Part shown: one piece after another, positions 8,176 through 16,820 of the stretch
Layout: each line of letters opens with the position of its first letter
How positions within the stretch are numbered: position 1 is the stretch's first letter
Made by a program: the position numbers and the translations under genes
The notes under the pieces: generated by a model
Database searches by the model: none
The model's input: the letters and a program-made list of their open reading frames with translations, nothing else
What the model was told of the DNA's origin: nothing
Source: Noviherbaspirillum massiliense JC206
GTDB lineage: Bacteria > Pseudomonadota > Gammaproteobacteria > Burkholderiales > Burkholderiaceae_D
Assembly: GCF_000312045.1 (NCBI RefSeq)
Contig: NZ_HE978635.1
Coordinates: forward strand, 62,342 to 126,341
Direction of reading: 5' to 3'
Length of the DNA: 64,000 nt

Positions 8176-9672
8176 TTATTCTACGAATGCTTCGTCCCGT
8201 TTTTTGCGCAGGGATGGCAACAGAACTACAGCCAATGCGATAACCGAGATGGCCAGCATGGTCGCGCTGATCGGGCGCTGCAGGAAAATCATCGGATCAC
8301 TGCGCGACAGCAGGAGAGCACGACGCAGATACTCTTCCATCATCGGCCCGATAATGAAGCCCAGCAGCATCGGCGCGGGCTCGCATCCGAGCTTGGCGCA
8401 GATATAACCGAATACGCCGAAGGCAGCCATCAGGAACACGTCGAATTCTGTGTTGGACAGGCTGAACACACCGATGGCACAGAACACCAGGATTCCCGGG
8501 TACAGGAAGTGGTAAGGCACCATGATCATGCGCACCCACATGCCGATCAGCGGCAGGTTCAGCACGACCAGGAAGAAATTACCGATCCACATCGATGCGA
8601 TGATGCCCCAGAACAGCGCTGGCTGTTCCGTCATCACCGCCGGTCCCGGCTGGATGCCCTGGATGATCATCGCACCAATCATCAGCGCCATGACAGGGTT
8701 GGACGGAATGCCCAGCGTCAGCATCGGGATGAAGGATGTCTGGGCGCCGGCATTATTGGCCGATTCGGGCGCAGCCACGCCTTCGATCGCGCCTTTCCCG
8801 AACTCCGCGGAATTCTTCGATACCTTCTTCTCGAGCGAATAGGCGGCGAATGAAGACAGCATGGCACCACCGCCCGGCAGAATGCCGAGCGCCGAACCCA
8901 GGACGGTGCCGCGCAAGACCGGCGCCACCATGCGCTTGAAGTCATCCTTGCTAGGCCATAGGCGTCCGACCTTCGCCAGCACCGAGCGGCTTTCTTCCTG
9001 CTCGAGGTTGGAAATGATCTCACCCAGGCCGAACATGCCCATGGCGACGACGACGAAATTGATGCCATCGGCCAGTTCCGGCAGGTCGAAGGTATAGCGT
9101 GGCGTGCCCGAGTTGACGTCGGTGCCGATCAATCCGAGCAGGAGGCCGACGATGATCATGCCGATGGCGCGCAGCAGCGAGCCATGTGCCAGCACCACCG
9201 AAGCGACCAGGCCGAGGACCATCAAGGAAAAGTATTCCGCCGGACCGAAGCGCAGCGCGATGTCCGCCAACGGCGGCGCAAACAGTGCAAGGATCACCGT
9301 TGCCACGCAACCTGCAAAGAAGGATCCGAGAGCGGCGGTCGCCAGTGCGACGCCCGCGCGGCCATTACGCGCCATCTTGTAGCCGTCGATGGCGGTGACC
9401 ACAGATGATGATTCGCCCGGCAGGTTGACCAGGATGGCAGTGGTCGAGCCACCGTATTGCGCGCCATAGTAAATACCCGACAACATGATCAGCGAGGACA
9501 CCGGCGGCAGCGTGAAGGTCGCCGGCAGGAGCATCGCGATGGTGGCCGTCGGTCCGAGACCGGGCAAAACCCCGATGGCGGTGCCGAGAAACACGCCAAT
9601 CAGGCAGTACAACATATTGGTCAGGTTCAGTGCCGTATCGAACCCGACCGCGAGGTTACTTAAGATTTCCAT
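8176..9672 (-). CDS. tctA: Tripartite tricarboxylate transporter, large membrane subunit TctA
   Basis: 498 residues with about 12 membrane segments; the usual TctA length is about 500. Conserved Gly/Pro-rich motifs are present: GVLPGLGPTATIAMLLP near residue 34, GGSTTAILVNLPGE near residue 74 and GILPGGGAMLSS near residue 262. It forms the transport channel with TctB and receives substrate from the periplasmic TctC. The substrate class is di- or tricarboxylates and related acids; the linked catabolic genes suggest a sugar acid here. The ATG at 9672 has a strong GGGGAAGG ribosome site. Confidence 0.95.
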   Translation of the reverse strand: MEILSNLAVGFDTALNLTNMLYCLIGVFLGTAIGVLPGLGPTATIAMLLPATFTLPPVSSLIMLSGIYYGAQYGGSTTAILVNLPGESSSVVTAIDGYKMARNGRAGVALATAALGSFFAGCVATVILALFAPPLADIALRFGPAEYFSLMVLGLVASVVLAHGSLLRAIGMIIVGLLLGLIGTDVNSGTPRYTFDLPELADGINFVVVAMGMFGLGEIISNLEQEESRSVLAKVGRLWPSKDDFKRMVAPVLRGTVLGSALGILPGGGAMLSSFAAYSLEKKVSKNSAEFGKGAIEGVAAPESANNAGAQTSFIPMLTLGIPSNPVMALMIGAMIIQGIQPGPAVMTEQPALFWGIIASMWIGNFFLVVLNLPLIGMWVRMIMVPYHFLYPGILVFCAIGVFSLSNTEFDVFLMAAFGVFGYICAKLGCEPAPMLLGFIIGPMMEEYLRRALLLSRSDPMIFLQRPISATMLAISVIALAVVLLPSLRKKRDEAFVE

Positions 9673-9684
9673 TGACCTTCCCCT

Positions 9685-10146
9685 TTAGAAACCGAACCAG
9701 GAGCCGAACATCGGCATCGGCAAGCTCAGTCCCTTGACGAACACCAGCACGCTGAATACCGCCATGAATACCGCAACCGCCAGGAAGGGCAGCACCTTGA
9801 ACCTGCTGCTTGCAAAGCCGCTCACCATGACGAGCACGATCACGGACAGGAACAGGCCGGCCCCACGCAAGAGAAAGCCGAACAGGACGACCGACAGCGT
9901 CACCAGGGCGATGTTCTTGAAGACCAGTTTTTCCACCGGCTCGCCCTGCAATACAAAGGAACGGATGACGGATACTGCGCCGATGATCCCGAGCAGGCCG
10001 CCGAGGATTGTCGGGAAATAGGCCGGGCCCATGCGAGCCGCCGAACCCATTGAATAGTCGCGACCGACGAAAATCGCGACCAGGGCGAAAGCAATGAAGA
10101 TGACCCCCGACCAGAAGTCCTTCGGATTACGTATGAATGCAGGCAC
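9685..10146 (-). CDS. tctB: Tripartite tricarboxylate transporter, small membrane subunit TctB
   Basis: 153 residues with four predicted membrane helices, the usual size and pattern of TctB. It starts at a GTG (10146) with a strong TAGGAG site, in the N-terminal context RNPKDFWSGVIF that is common in the family. It ends 12 bases before tctA, so the two are cotranscribed. It probably stabilises TctA in the inner membrane. Confidence 0.92.
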   Translation of the reverse strand: MPAFIRNPKDFWSGVIFIAFALVAIFVGRDYSMGSAARMGPAYFPTILGGLLGIIGAVSVIRSFVLQGEPVEKLVFKNIALVTLSVVLFGFLLRGAGLFLSVIVLVMVSGFASSRFKVLPFLAVAVFMAVFSVLVFVKGLSLPMPMFGSWFGF

Positions 10147-10497
10147 GTTAATCTCCTAAGTTGCTGCTTTGTTCAGATGATGTCTTCGCCGTGCCTTGCC
10201 GGCATCCGACTGCTGCTGCAGCCAAGGGCTGGAAAAGCAGCCGCGCGAATTTATTGTGGGGTGGAGATAGTACAACGTATTGTTGCAACTGAGCAATGCC
10301 AAGGCAAATGACTTTCATTTTCCCACTGAGCCGCCTCGTCAAGACAGACGGCGGCAACGGGACTGGAGGTGGCTCAAGGCAGGTGCCGGCTGCGGGCAGT
10401 GTTGCAGAGGCCTCGCCCGCGGCATGTTTTGCGGCTCTCCCCTGCATCGCTTCTGGATGCGGCGATTGCCGCATCCAGAGAGGCACCGGCCTGTCCG
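10147..10497. other. Spacer between tctC and tctB
   Basis: About 350 bases, long for an operon interior. It contains the perfect hairpin at 10452-10479 just after tctC. Open frames here are not convincing. It may hold an internal promoter for tctBA. Confidence 0.4.
10452..10479 (-). terminator. Perfect 12-bp hairpin behind tctC, possible attenuator
   Basis: The stem 10452-10463/10468-10479 with a 4-nt loop begins 19 bases past the tctC stop. No T-run follows on the minus strand. Such structures often protect the upstream mRNA, which would give more binding protein than membrane subunits. Confidence 0.5.
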
Positions 10498-11478
10498 TCA
10501 GTCGAGCGTGATATTGCCCTTTTCGATGACGGACCTCCAGCGCGCCAATTCCTGTGCCTGGAATTTCGCGAACTGCTCCGGCGTATTGGCGACGATCTCG
10601 AACCCCTCGCCCTGGAGGCGGTTCTTGATTTGCGGATCCTGCAGTGCATGTACGGTCGCGTCAAACAGCTTCTTCTTGATATCCGCCGGCAAGCCCTTGG
10701 GCGCGGCCACGCCCTGCCAGGAATAGACATCCACGCCGCTTACGCCGGCTTCGGCCAGGGTGGGAACCTGGGGCAGCACTTCCGCGCGCTTGTCACCGGT
10801 AATCGCCAGCGCCTTCAGCTTGCCAGCCTTGATATGGCTGAGCACCGCATTGATGTTCTGGAATGAGACATCGGCGTGACCGCCAATCAGGTCCGTGATG
10901 GCGGGCGCGCCCCCTTTGTACGGGACATGCAATCCGCTGGTTCCGGATTTTTGCCAGAACAATGCCGCGGTCAGATGATCGGAACTGCCCGAGCCGGAAG
11001 ATGCGAAGGAAACCTTGTCGGGATTTTTCTTGAGATAAGCGATCAGTTCAGCGACGTTATTGGCCGGGAACTGCGGATTGGCGACCAGCACGTTGGGGGC
11101 GCGTACGGCGACCGTCAGCAAGTCGAAATCCTTTGAAGGATCATAGGCCAGCTTCTTTTGCAGGACGGGATTGACGGAATAGACGCCGATGGATGCCACC
11201 ATGAAGGTATAGCCATCCGGAGCCGCATTCTTGACAAAGCCGGCGCCGATCGCGCCGGTTGCGCCGGCACGGTTTTCGACCACGATCGGCTGACCGAGCT
11301 GCTCCTGCATCTTGGGAGCGAGCGCGCGCGTGAGGGCATCGGTCGATCCGCCCGGCGGGAAGGGGACAACGGCGGTAATCGGTTTCGACGGCCACTTGTC
11401 CTGGCCGACGGCGGGCAGGGCGATCGCTGCAAGGGAAAGGGCCGCAGCCAGGATGGCAGTTCTGCGATGCATGGTCAT
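10498..11478 (-). CDS. tctC: Tripartite tricarboxylate transporter, periplasmic binding protein TctC (Bug family)
   Basis: 326 residues. A Sec signal peptide occupies about residues 1-25, cleaved near AVGQD. The Bug-family signatures WPSKPITAVVPFPPGGSTD near residue 29, VENRAGATG near residue 62 and PDGYTF follow. It captures a carboxylate in the periplasm and hands it to TctAB. ATG at 11478 with a GGAGAAG site. It lies downstream of the aldehyde dehydrogenase gene in the same direction, linking uptake with catabolism. Confidence 0.95.
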   Translation of the reverse strand: MTMHRRTAILAAALSLAAIALPAVGQDKWPSKPITAVVPFPPGGSTDALTRALAPKMQEQLGQPIVVENRAGATGAIGAGFVKNAAPDGYTFMVASIGVYSVNPVLQKKLAYDPSKDFDLLTVAVRAPNVLVANPQFPANNVAELIAYLKKNPDKVSFASSGSGSSDHLTAALFWQKSGTSGLHVPYKGGAPAITDLIGGHADVSFQNINAVLSHIKAGKLKALAITGDKRAEVLPQVPTLAEAGVSGVDVYSWQGVAAPKGLPADIKKKLFDATVHALQDPQIKNRLQGEGFEIVANTPEQFAKFQAQELARWRSVIEKGNITLD

Positions 11479-11545
11479 GATGTCTTCTCCATATCGTTTA
11501 AAGAAAGGGATGCGGTTCTCCGACCGCTTCTACAGATATTTTTTG

Positions 11546-12982
11546 TCAGGCAAAGGTATAGGCGGTCTTTACCTGCGTATAGAATTCCGCCGCATACCTG
11601 CCCTGCTCGCGCGGCCCGTAGCTTGAGCCTTTGCGGCCGCCAAAGGGCACGTGGTAATCGACGCCGGCCGTGGGCAGGTTGACCATCACCATGCCGGCTT
11701 CCGCATTGCGCTTGAAATGGCTCGCATATTTCAGGCTGGTGGTTGCGATGCCGGACGCCAGGCCGAACGGTGTGTCGTTGGCGGCAAGCAGGGCTTCTTC
11801 ATAATTCCTGACCCGCATGACGGCGACCACCGGGCCAAAGATTTCTTCACGATAGATGCGCATGTCACGGCCGACGTCGGTAAACAAGGCCGGCGCGAGA
11901 TAGAAACCGGGGTTGTCGCGTTTGAGGATTTCGCCGCCGGCTGCCAGAATCGCGCCTTCCGCCTTGCCGATTTCAATGTAGGAAAGGTCTTGCTCGAACT
12001 GGTTCTTGTCGACCACCGGGCCGATCTGCGTGCCCGGCTTGAGCGCGTCGTCGATCACCAGCGTCTTCATGCGCTCCGTCATCGCACGAACGAATTTGTC
12101 GTGGATGCCCTCGGTCACAATGACGCGCGATGAGGCTGTGCAGCGCTGACCGGTGGAAAAGAAGCCACTGTTGATTGCGCATTCGACTGCGACATTGATG
12201 TCCGCATCATCCAGCACGACGAAGGGATTCTTGCCGCCCATCTCGAGTTGAAACTTTTTCATGCTGCCGATGCAGGCTGCCGCCACCTTGCGTCCTGTCG
12301 CCACGGAGCCGGTGAAGGTGACCGCTGCAACATCCGGGTGCTCAAGGATGGTTTGTCCGACTTCCCCGCCCCGGCCGTTGACCAGGTTGAATACGCCGGC
12401 AGGCACACCGGCGCGGACAATGATTTCCGACAGAGCATGGGCCATGGCCGGCACCAGGTCGGCCGGCTTGAACACCACGCAATTGCCATAGGCGAGTGCC
12501 GGCGCAATTTTCCATGCCGGAATCGCGATCGGAAAATTCCAGGGCGTGATGATGCCGATCACGCCCATCGGTTCGCGCGTGATTTCGATATCGATGTTGG
12601 GGCGCACGGATGGCAGCTTTTCCCCGGCAAGCCGCACGCACTCCGCGGCGAAGAAGAGGAAGATTTGCGCCGCACGCACTGTTTCGCCTATTCCTTCGGC
12701 CAGCGTCTTGCCTTCTTCGCGCGACAGCAGGCGTCCGAGCTCGTCCTTGCGCGCGAGAATTTCGTCGCCGATGCGCTTCAGGATGTCATGCCGCTCCTGT
12801 ACCGAGGAGCGCGACCATGCGGGAAATGCCGCCTTGGCCGCCTGGATGGCACGTTCGGTGTCGGCCTTGCTGGCACGAGGGAAGCGGCCAATGACGTCAT
12901 TGGTGTTCGACGGATTGATATCGTCCGCCGCGTCGGTCGCGTCGACCCACTCGCCGGCAATATAGTTTTTCGGGTTGCTCAT
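11546..12982 (-). CDS. NAD(P)-dependent aldehyde dehydrogenase, probable 2-oxoglutarate semialdehyde dehydrogenase
   Basis: 478 residues, the usual length. Motifs: ITPWNFPIAIP near residue 141, TFTGSVATG near residue 219, catalytic Glu in LEMGGKNP near residue 246 and catalytic Cys in STGQRCTASS near residue 280. Together with a sugar-acid dehydratase, this enzyme class typically oxidises 2-oxoglutarate semialdehyde to 2-oxoglutarate at the end of non-phosphorylative pentose pathways. The pathway call comes from neighbours; the enzyme class is certain. Confidence 0.9.
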   Translation of the reverse strand: MSNPKNYIAGEWVDATDAADDINPSNTNDVIGRFPRASKADTERAIQAAKAAFPAWSRSSVQERHDILKRIGDEILARKDELGRLLSREEGKTLAEGIGETVRAAQIFLFFAAECVRLAGEKLPSVRPNIDIEITREPMGVIGIITPWNFPIAIPAWKIAPALAYGNCVVFKPADLVPAMAHALSEIIVRAGVPAGVFNLVNGRGGEVGQTILEHPDVAAVTFTGSVATGRKVAAACIGSMKKFQLEMGGKNPFVVLDDADINVAVECAINSGFFSTGQRCTASSRVIVTEGIHDKFVRAMTERMKTLVIDDALKPGTQIGPVVDKNQFEQDLSYIEIGKAEGAILAAGGEILKRDNPGFYLAPALFTDVGRDMRIYREEIFGPVVAVMRVRNYEEALLAANDTPFGLASGIATTSLKYASHFKRNAEAGMVMVNLPTAGVDYHVPFGGRKGSSYGPREQGRYAAEFYTQVKTAYTFA

Positions 12983-13018
12983 CGCACTACTCCATGTCCT
13001 TGGGATGATAGTCGGGCC

Positions 13019-13738
13019 TCAGCGGCCCTTCTCCTTGCGCCATGCCGCGAAGTCGACGCGAGTCTGCTCGTCGGTCGGCGGATACAGGCCGAGGATGGAA
13101 CGGCCCTTCAGCACTTCTTCGGTGACGAAATCTTCGAACGCCGTCATCTCCACCGCTTCATCTGCGATTTCATCTGCAATATGCGCCGGGATCACGATCA
13201 CGCCCTCGCCGTCGCCGACGACGACATCGCCCGGAAACACCGGCACGTCGCCGCAGCCGATTGGCACATTGATATCGAGTGCCTGGTGCAGCGTCAGGTT
13301 GGTCGGGGCAGAAGGGCGATTGTGGTAAGCGGGGATCGCCAGCCTGGCGATCTCCGGCGAATCGCGGAAGCCGCCATCGGTGACGACACCAGCGACGCCG
13401 CGCACCATCAGGCGCGATACCAGGATCGACCCTGCCGAGGCGGCACGCGCATCCTTGCGGCTGTCAATCACCAGCACGGCGCCGGGCGGGCATTCTTCGA
13501 CCGCCTTGCGCTGCGGGTGGGCGCGATCCTGGAACACGGTGATCGGATTCAGATCTTCGCGTGCCGGGATGTAGCGCAAGGTGTACGCTTCGCCGACCAT
13601 CGTGCCTGCTTGCGGATTGAGCGGGCGAACATCCTGGATGAACTGATTGCGCAGTCCGCGCTTGTACAGCGCGGTGCACAGGGTGGCAGTGCTGACTGTT
13701 TTGAGCTTGTCGCGGGTCGCCTGGGTAAGCCGGGTCAT
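13019..13738 (-). CDS. RraA-like protein, probable aldolase or decarboxylase in sugar-acid catabolism
   Basis: 239 residues of the RraA/HMG-CHA aldolase superfamily. The core motif GVAGVVTDGGFRD near residue 115 carries the Arg-Asp that bind the divalent metal and pyruvate enolate in true aldolases. Members of this type cluster with IlvD/Edd dehydratases in many proteobacteria; they are often mislabelled as RNase E inhibitors. The gene sits 14 bases after the dehydratase and 36 before the dehydrogenase, so all three are one transcript. A role in cleaving or processing the 2-oxo-3-deoxy acid is inference. Confidence 0.85.
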   Translation of the reverse strand: MTRLTQATRDKLKTVSTATLCTALYKRGLRNQFIQDVRPLNPQAGTMVGEAYTLRYIPAREDLNPITVFQDRAHPQRKAVEECPPGAVLVIDSRKDARAASAGSILVSRLMVRGVAGVVTDGGFRDSPEIARLAIPAYHNRPSAPTNLTLHQALDINVPIGCGDVPVFPGDVVVGDGEGVIVIPAHIADEIADEAVEMTAFEDFVTEEVLKGRSILGLYPPTDEQTRVDFAAWRKEKGR

Positions 13739-13752
13739 GCTGGTTCCAATCC

Positions 13753-15492
13753 TTAAAAGATGTCTGGTTCGCCGACGGGCGCGCCAAAATCGGTTTGCAA
13801 AAAGTCGAAGTCGCAGCCCTCATTGGCCTGCTTGATGTGCCGCGAAAACATCCAGCCGTAGCCGCGCTCGAAGCGTGGCGGCGGCGCTACCCACTCCGCC
13901 TTGCGCCGGGCAAGGTCCTCGTCCGAGACCTCGAGATTGATGCTGCGGGCATCGATGTCGATGGAGATGAGGTCGCCGGTGCGCACCAGGGCCAGCGGCC
14001 CGCCGATATAGGCTTCCGGAGACACATGCAGGATGCAGGCGCCATAGCTGGTTCCGCTCATGCGGGCATCCGACATGCGCAGCATGTCGCGTACGCCTGC
14101 CTTGACGAGCTTTTTCGGGATCGGCAGCATGCCCCATTCCGGCATGCCCGGACCGCCCTGCGGGCCGGCGTTGCGCAGAATCAGGATATGGTCGGCAGTG
14201 ACGTCCAGATCGTCGCTCTCGACCGCCGTCTTCATCGAGGGGTAATCGTCGAACACGAGCGCCGGTCCGGTATGCTTGAAGAAGCGCTTGTCGCAGGCGC
14301 TTGGCTTGATGACGCAGCCGTCCGGCGCAATATTGCCTTTCAATACCGCGAGCGCGCCTTCGTTGTACAGCGCATTGTCCAGCGTGCGGATCACATCGTC
14401 GTTGTAGACTTCCGCCCCCGCGATGTTTTCGCCCAGCGTCTTGCCCGTGACAGTCAGTACATCGAGGCGGAGCTTGTTACGCAGGCGGCCCATCAGGGCT
14501 GGAAGACCGCCGGCGTAATAGAAGTCTTCCATCAGGTACTTGTCGCCGCTCGGACGAATGTTGGCGATCACCGGTACCTTGCGGCTGGCAATATCGAAAT
14601 CTTCCAGTCCGATATCGCAGCCGGCACGACGCGCCATGGCGATCAGATGGATGATGGCATTCGTGGAGCAACCCATCGCCATGGCCACCGCGATGGCGTT
14701 TTCAAAGGAGGCGCGCGTCTGAATCCTGGCAGGAGTCAGGTCTTCCCACACCATCTCGACGATGCGCCGGCCCGCTTCCGCGGACATGCGGATATGATTC
14801 GAGTCTGCAGCAGGGATGGAGGAAGCGCCGGGCAGGGTCATGCCGATGGATTCGGCAATCGCTGTCATGGTGCTGGCTGTGCCCATCGTCATGCAAGTAC
14901 CGTAACTGCGGGCAATGCCGCCCTCCACGCCTATCCATTCTTCCCTCGTGATCTTGCCCGCACGCCGCTCATCCCAGAATTTCCAGGCATCCGAACCGGA
15001 GCCGAGCACCTTCCCCTTCCAGTTCCCGCGCAGCATTGGCCCCGCAGGTACATAGATCGCGGGGAGGCCGGCGCTGGTTGCGCCCATCAGCAAGCCGGGC
15101 GTGGTCTTGTCGCAGCCACCCATCAGCACCGCGCCATCGACCGGATGCGAACGCAGCAGCTCTTCCGTTTCCATAGCGAGGAAATTCCGGTACATCATCG
15201 TCGTCGGCTTGACGAAGTTTTCCGAGAGCGAAATGGCAGGCAATTCGATGGGAAAGCCGCCGGCCTGAAAGATACCGCGCTTGACGTCTTCAACCCGTTG
15301 CTTGAAGTGTGCGTGACAGGGATTGATGTCGGACCACGTGTTGACGATGCCGATGATCGGGCGATCGACCCAGTCTTCGGGTGCATACCCCATCTGCATG
15401 ATGCGCGAGCGATGTCCGAAGGACCGCAGGTCGTCGGGAGCAAACCATTTGGCGCTGCGCAGTTCGGCTGGCGTTTTTCTGCGGGAAGTCAT
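13753..15492 (-). CDS. IlvD/Edd-family dehydratase, probable sugar-acid (arabinonate/xylonate-type) dehydratase
   Basis: 579 residues, the length of pentonate dehydratases rather than IlvD itself (about 615). It has the iron-sulfur cysteines in GGCDKTTPG near residue 125 and in SYGTCMTMGTASTM near residue 195, plus the C-terminal MSDARMSGTSYG near residue 478. It removes water from an aldonic acid to give the 2-oxo-3-deoxy acid, using a [2Fe-2S] or [4Fe-4S] cluster and Mg(II). First gene of the minus-strand unit, divergent from the GntR regulator. Which sugar acid is used cannot be read from sequence alone. Confidence 0.9.
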   Translation of the reverse strand: MTSRRKTPAELRSAKWFAPDDLRSFGHRSRIMQMGYAPEDWVDRPIIGIVNTWSDINPCHAHFKQRVEDVKRGIFQAGGFPIELPAISLSENFVKPTTMMYRNFLAMETEELLRSHPVDGAVLMGGCDKTTPGLLMGATSAGLPAIYVPAGPMLRGNWKGKVLGSGSDAWKFWDERRAGKITREEWIGVEGGIARSYGTCMTMGTASTMTAIAESIGMTLPGASSIPAADSNHIRMSAEAGRRIVEMVWEDLTPARIQTRASFENAIAVAMAMGCSTNAIIHLIAMARRAGCDIGLEDFDIASRKVPVIANIRPSGDKYLMEDFYYAGGLPALMGRLRNKLRLDVLTVTGKTLGENIAGAEVYNDDVIRTLDNALYNEGALAVLKGNIAPDGCVIKPSACDKRFFKHTGPALVFDDYPSMKTAVESDDLDVTADHILILRNAGPQGGPGMPEWGMLPIPKKLVKAGVRDMLRMSDARMSGTSYGACILHVSPEAYIGGPLALVRTGDLISIDIDARSINLEVSDEDLARRKAEWVAPPPRFERGYGWMFSRHIKQANEGCDFDFLQTDFGAPVGEPDIF

Positions 15493-15562
15493 AAAGCCTT
15501 TTTTACTGGCATTAAGTAATGGAGTTAATAGAGCAAAAATTTTGTTGCTCGGGAAAATTAAA

Positions 15563-15580
15563 ACACTAATATATTAGTGT
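15563..15580. promoter_or_regulatory. 18-bp perfect palindrome, probable GntR operator
   Basis: ACACTAATATATTAGTGT reads the same on both strands and sits between the divergent dehydratase (start 15492) and GntR (start 15672) genes. FadR/FCD-type GntR proteins bind short palindromes of this kind, so it likely controls both directions. Confidence 0.7.
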
Positions 15581-15671
15581 GTCAACCGAAGCTCAATTGC
15601 TTTATGATTCACGCTATGCTTGCTTGCGTCTTCACCAGGCAAGGCCGCATACACTTCCACTCTTCATCTGC

Positions 15672-16370
15672 ATGAGCGCCATCCCCCAACCCGCTTCCTA
15701 CCGCCTCGACCGTTCCCGACACGCAGCCCCCCAGGTATTCGAGCATTTGCGCGAACTGATCATTTCGATGACGCTGGCACCGGGCACGGTACTGTCCCGT
15801 GCCGAACTGGCGAATCAGTATGGAATCAGCCAGACCCCCGTGCGCGACGCGCTGATCCGGCTGGGCGAAGAGCATCTCGTGGATATTTTTCCCCAGCATG
15901 CAACCGTGGTAAGCCGCATCGACATCGCCCTGGCGCGGCAGGCGCATTTCCTGCGGCGCTCGGTGGAACTCGAAGTGGTGCTGACGCTGGCAAAGAATAC
16001 CGATCCGGCGCTCGTCGAGCGCCTGCGCTTGAGCCTGGCGCGACAGCGCGCCATGCTGGAAGCGGAGGATTTCCCGGAATTCTCGGTAAACGACCAGGCG
16101 TTCCACAAGCTGATGTATGAAGCCGCGCAAGTGCCGGACCTGTGGCCGCTCGTGCGCCGCCAAAGCGGCCACCTCGACCGCCTGCGGCGCCTGCACCTGC
16201 CGATTCCGGGCAAGGCGAAGGCCATCCTGCAAGACCATACCGCGATCGTCGAGGCGATCGCAAAAGGGGACCCGGTCGAAGCGCAGGAATGCCTGCGCAG
16301 GCATTTGTCCGGAACGCTCTCGAATCTGGAAGAAATCCGCGCCCGCTTTCCGGATTATCTCAAGGCCTAG
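15672..16370 (+). CDS. GntR-family (FCD/FadR subfamily) transcriptional regulator
   Basis: 232 residues from the ATG at 15672; an upstream in-frame start at 15579 would fall inside the palindrome, so I reject it. The N-terminal winged helix (about 15-80) includes GTVLSRAELANQYGISQTPVRDAL, the typical recognition helix region. The C-terminal FCD domain (about 95-220) has the metal/ligand residues in DQAFHKLMYEAA and the late DHTAIVEAI histidine. It probably senses the sugar acid or its breakdown product and represses the divergent catabolic/Tct unit. Confidence 0.9.
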   Translation: MSAIPQPASYRLDRSRHAAPQVFEHLRELIISMTLAPGTVLSRAELANQYGISQTPVRDALIRLGEEHLVDIFPQHATVVSRIDIALARQAHFLRRSVELEVVLTLAKNTDPALVERLRLSLARQRAMLEAEDFPEFSVNDQAFHKLMYEAAQVPDLWPLVRRQSGHLDRLRRLHLPIPGKAKAILQDHTAIVEAIAKGDPVEAQECLRRHLSGTLSNLEEIRARFPDYLKA

Positions 16371-16394
16371 CAATCCGTCTTTAAGCAGCAAACC

Positions 16395-16598
16395 TTACGC
16401 CTTGCTGCCCCTGCTCCTGGCGTGCGTCTCGCAATAGAGGCCGTTCGGCCCATGGCCGCGCGGACGGTTGCATTGGAGCGTGACCAGGGTGGCCCGGCCA
16501 GTCTGGATAATTGGCTGAACGCAGCAGCGCTTGTTTTCGGGAATAGTGCCATTGTCGCCGCCGACGCCGTACCGGCGTTCCTTGCTCGTAGATTCCAT
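16395..16598 (-). CDS. Small Cys/His-containing hypothetical protein
   Basis: 67 residues. A CC pair near residue 25, then a C-x14-C-x2-H pattern ending in LYCETHARSRG near residues 53-63, resembles a small zinc-binding knuckle. The ATG at 16598 is preceded by an excellent GGGAGGG ribosome site, the main support that it is translated. A second overlapping frame (16381-16683) lacks these traits. Convergent with the GntR gene. Function unknown. Confidence 0.55.
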   Translation of the reverse strand: MESTSKERRYGVGGDNGTIPENKRCCVQPIIQTGRATLVTLQCNRPRGHGPNGLYCETHARSRGSKA

Positions 16599-16720
16599 CT
16601 TGCCCTCCCTGGCTGACGGTTATCGCATGCTTGTAATAACGAGATGGTAAACCGGCCCTCGCAGTGCGTGAATCTTTTTTCATGCAGGCCAGTGCACTGC
16701 TGGTACCAATGCAACGTGGA

Positions 16721-16782
16721 TGTCGCGGCTATCGGCACGGCAGCCGCGACAATAAAAAAGGGCCTGCGCACCGCAAGCCCTT
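16721..16782 (-). terminator. Terminator of the BMP-binding protein gene plus second hairpin
   Basis: On the minus strand a stem around 16782-16758 is followed directly by TTTTTTATT, a classic Rho-independent terminator 39 bases past the stop codon. A second 10-bp perfect stem (16721-16730/16742-16751) follows immediately. Confidence 0.75.
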
Positions 16783-16820
16783 GCACGTATTTCGATTTCG
16801 CGCCCGACAGGCGCCTGGCA

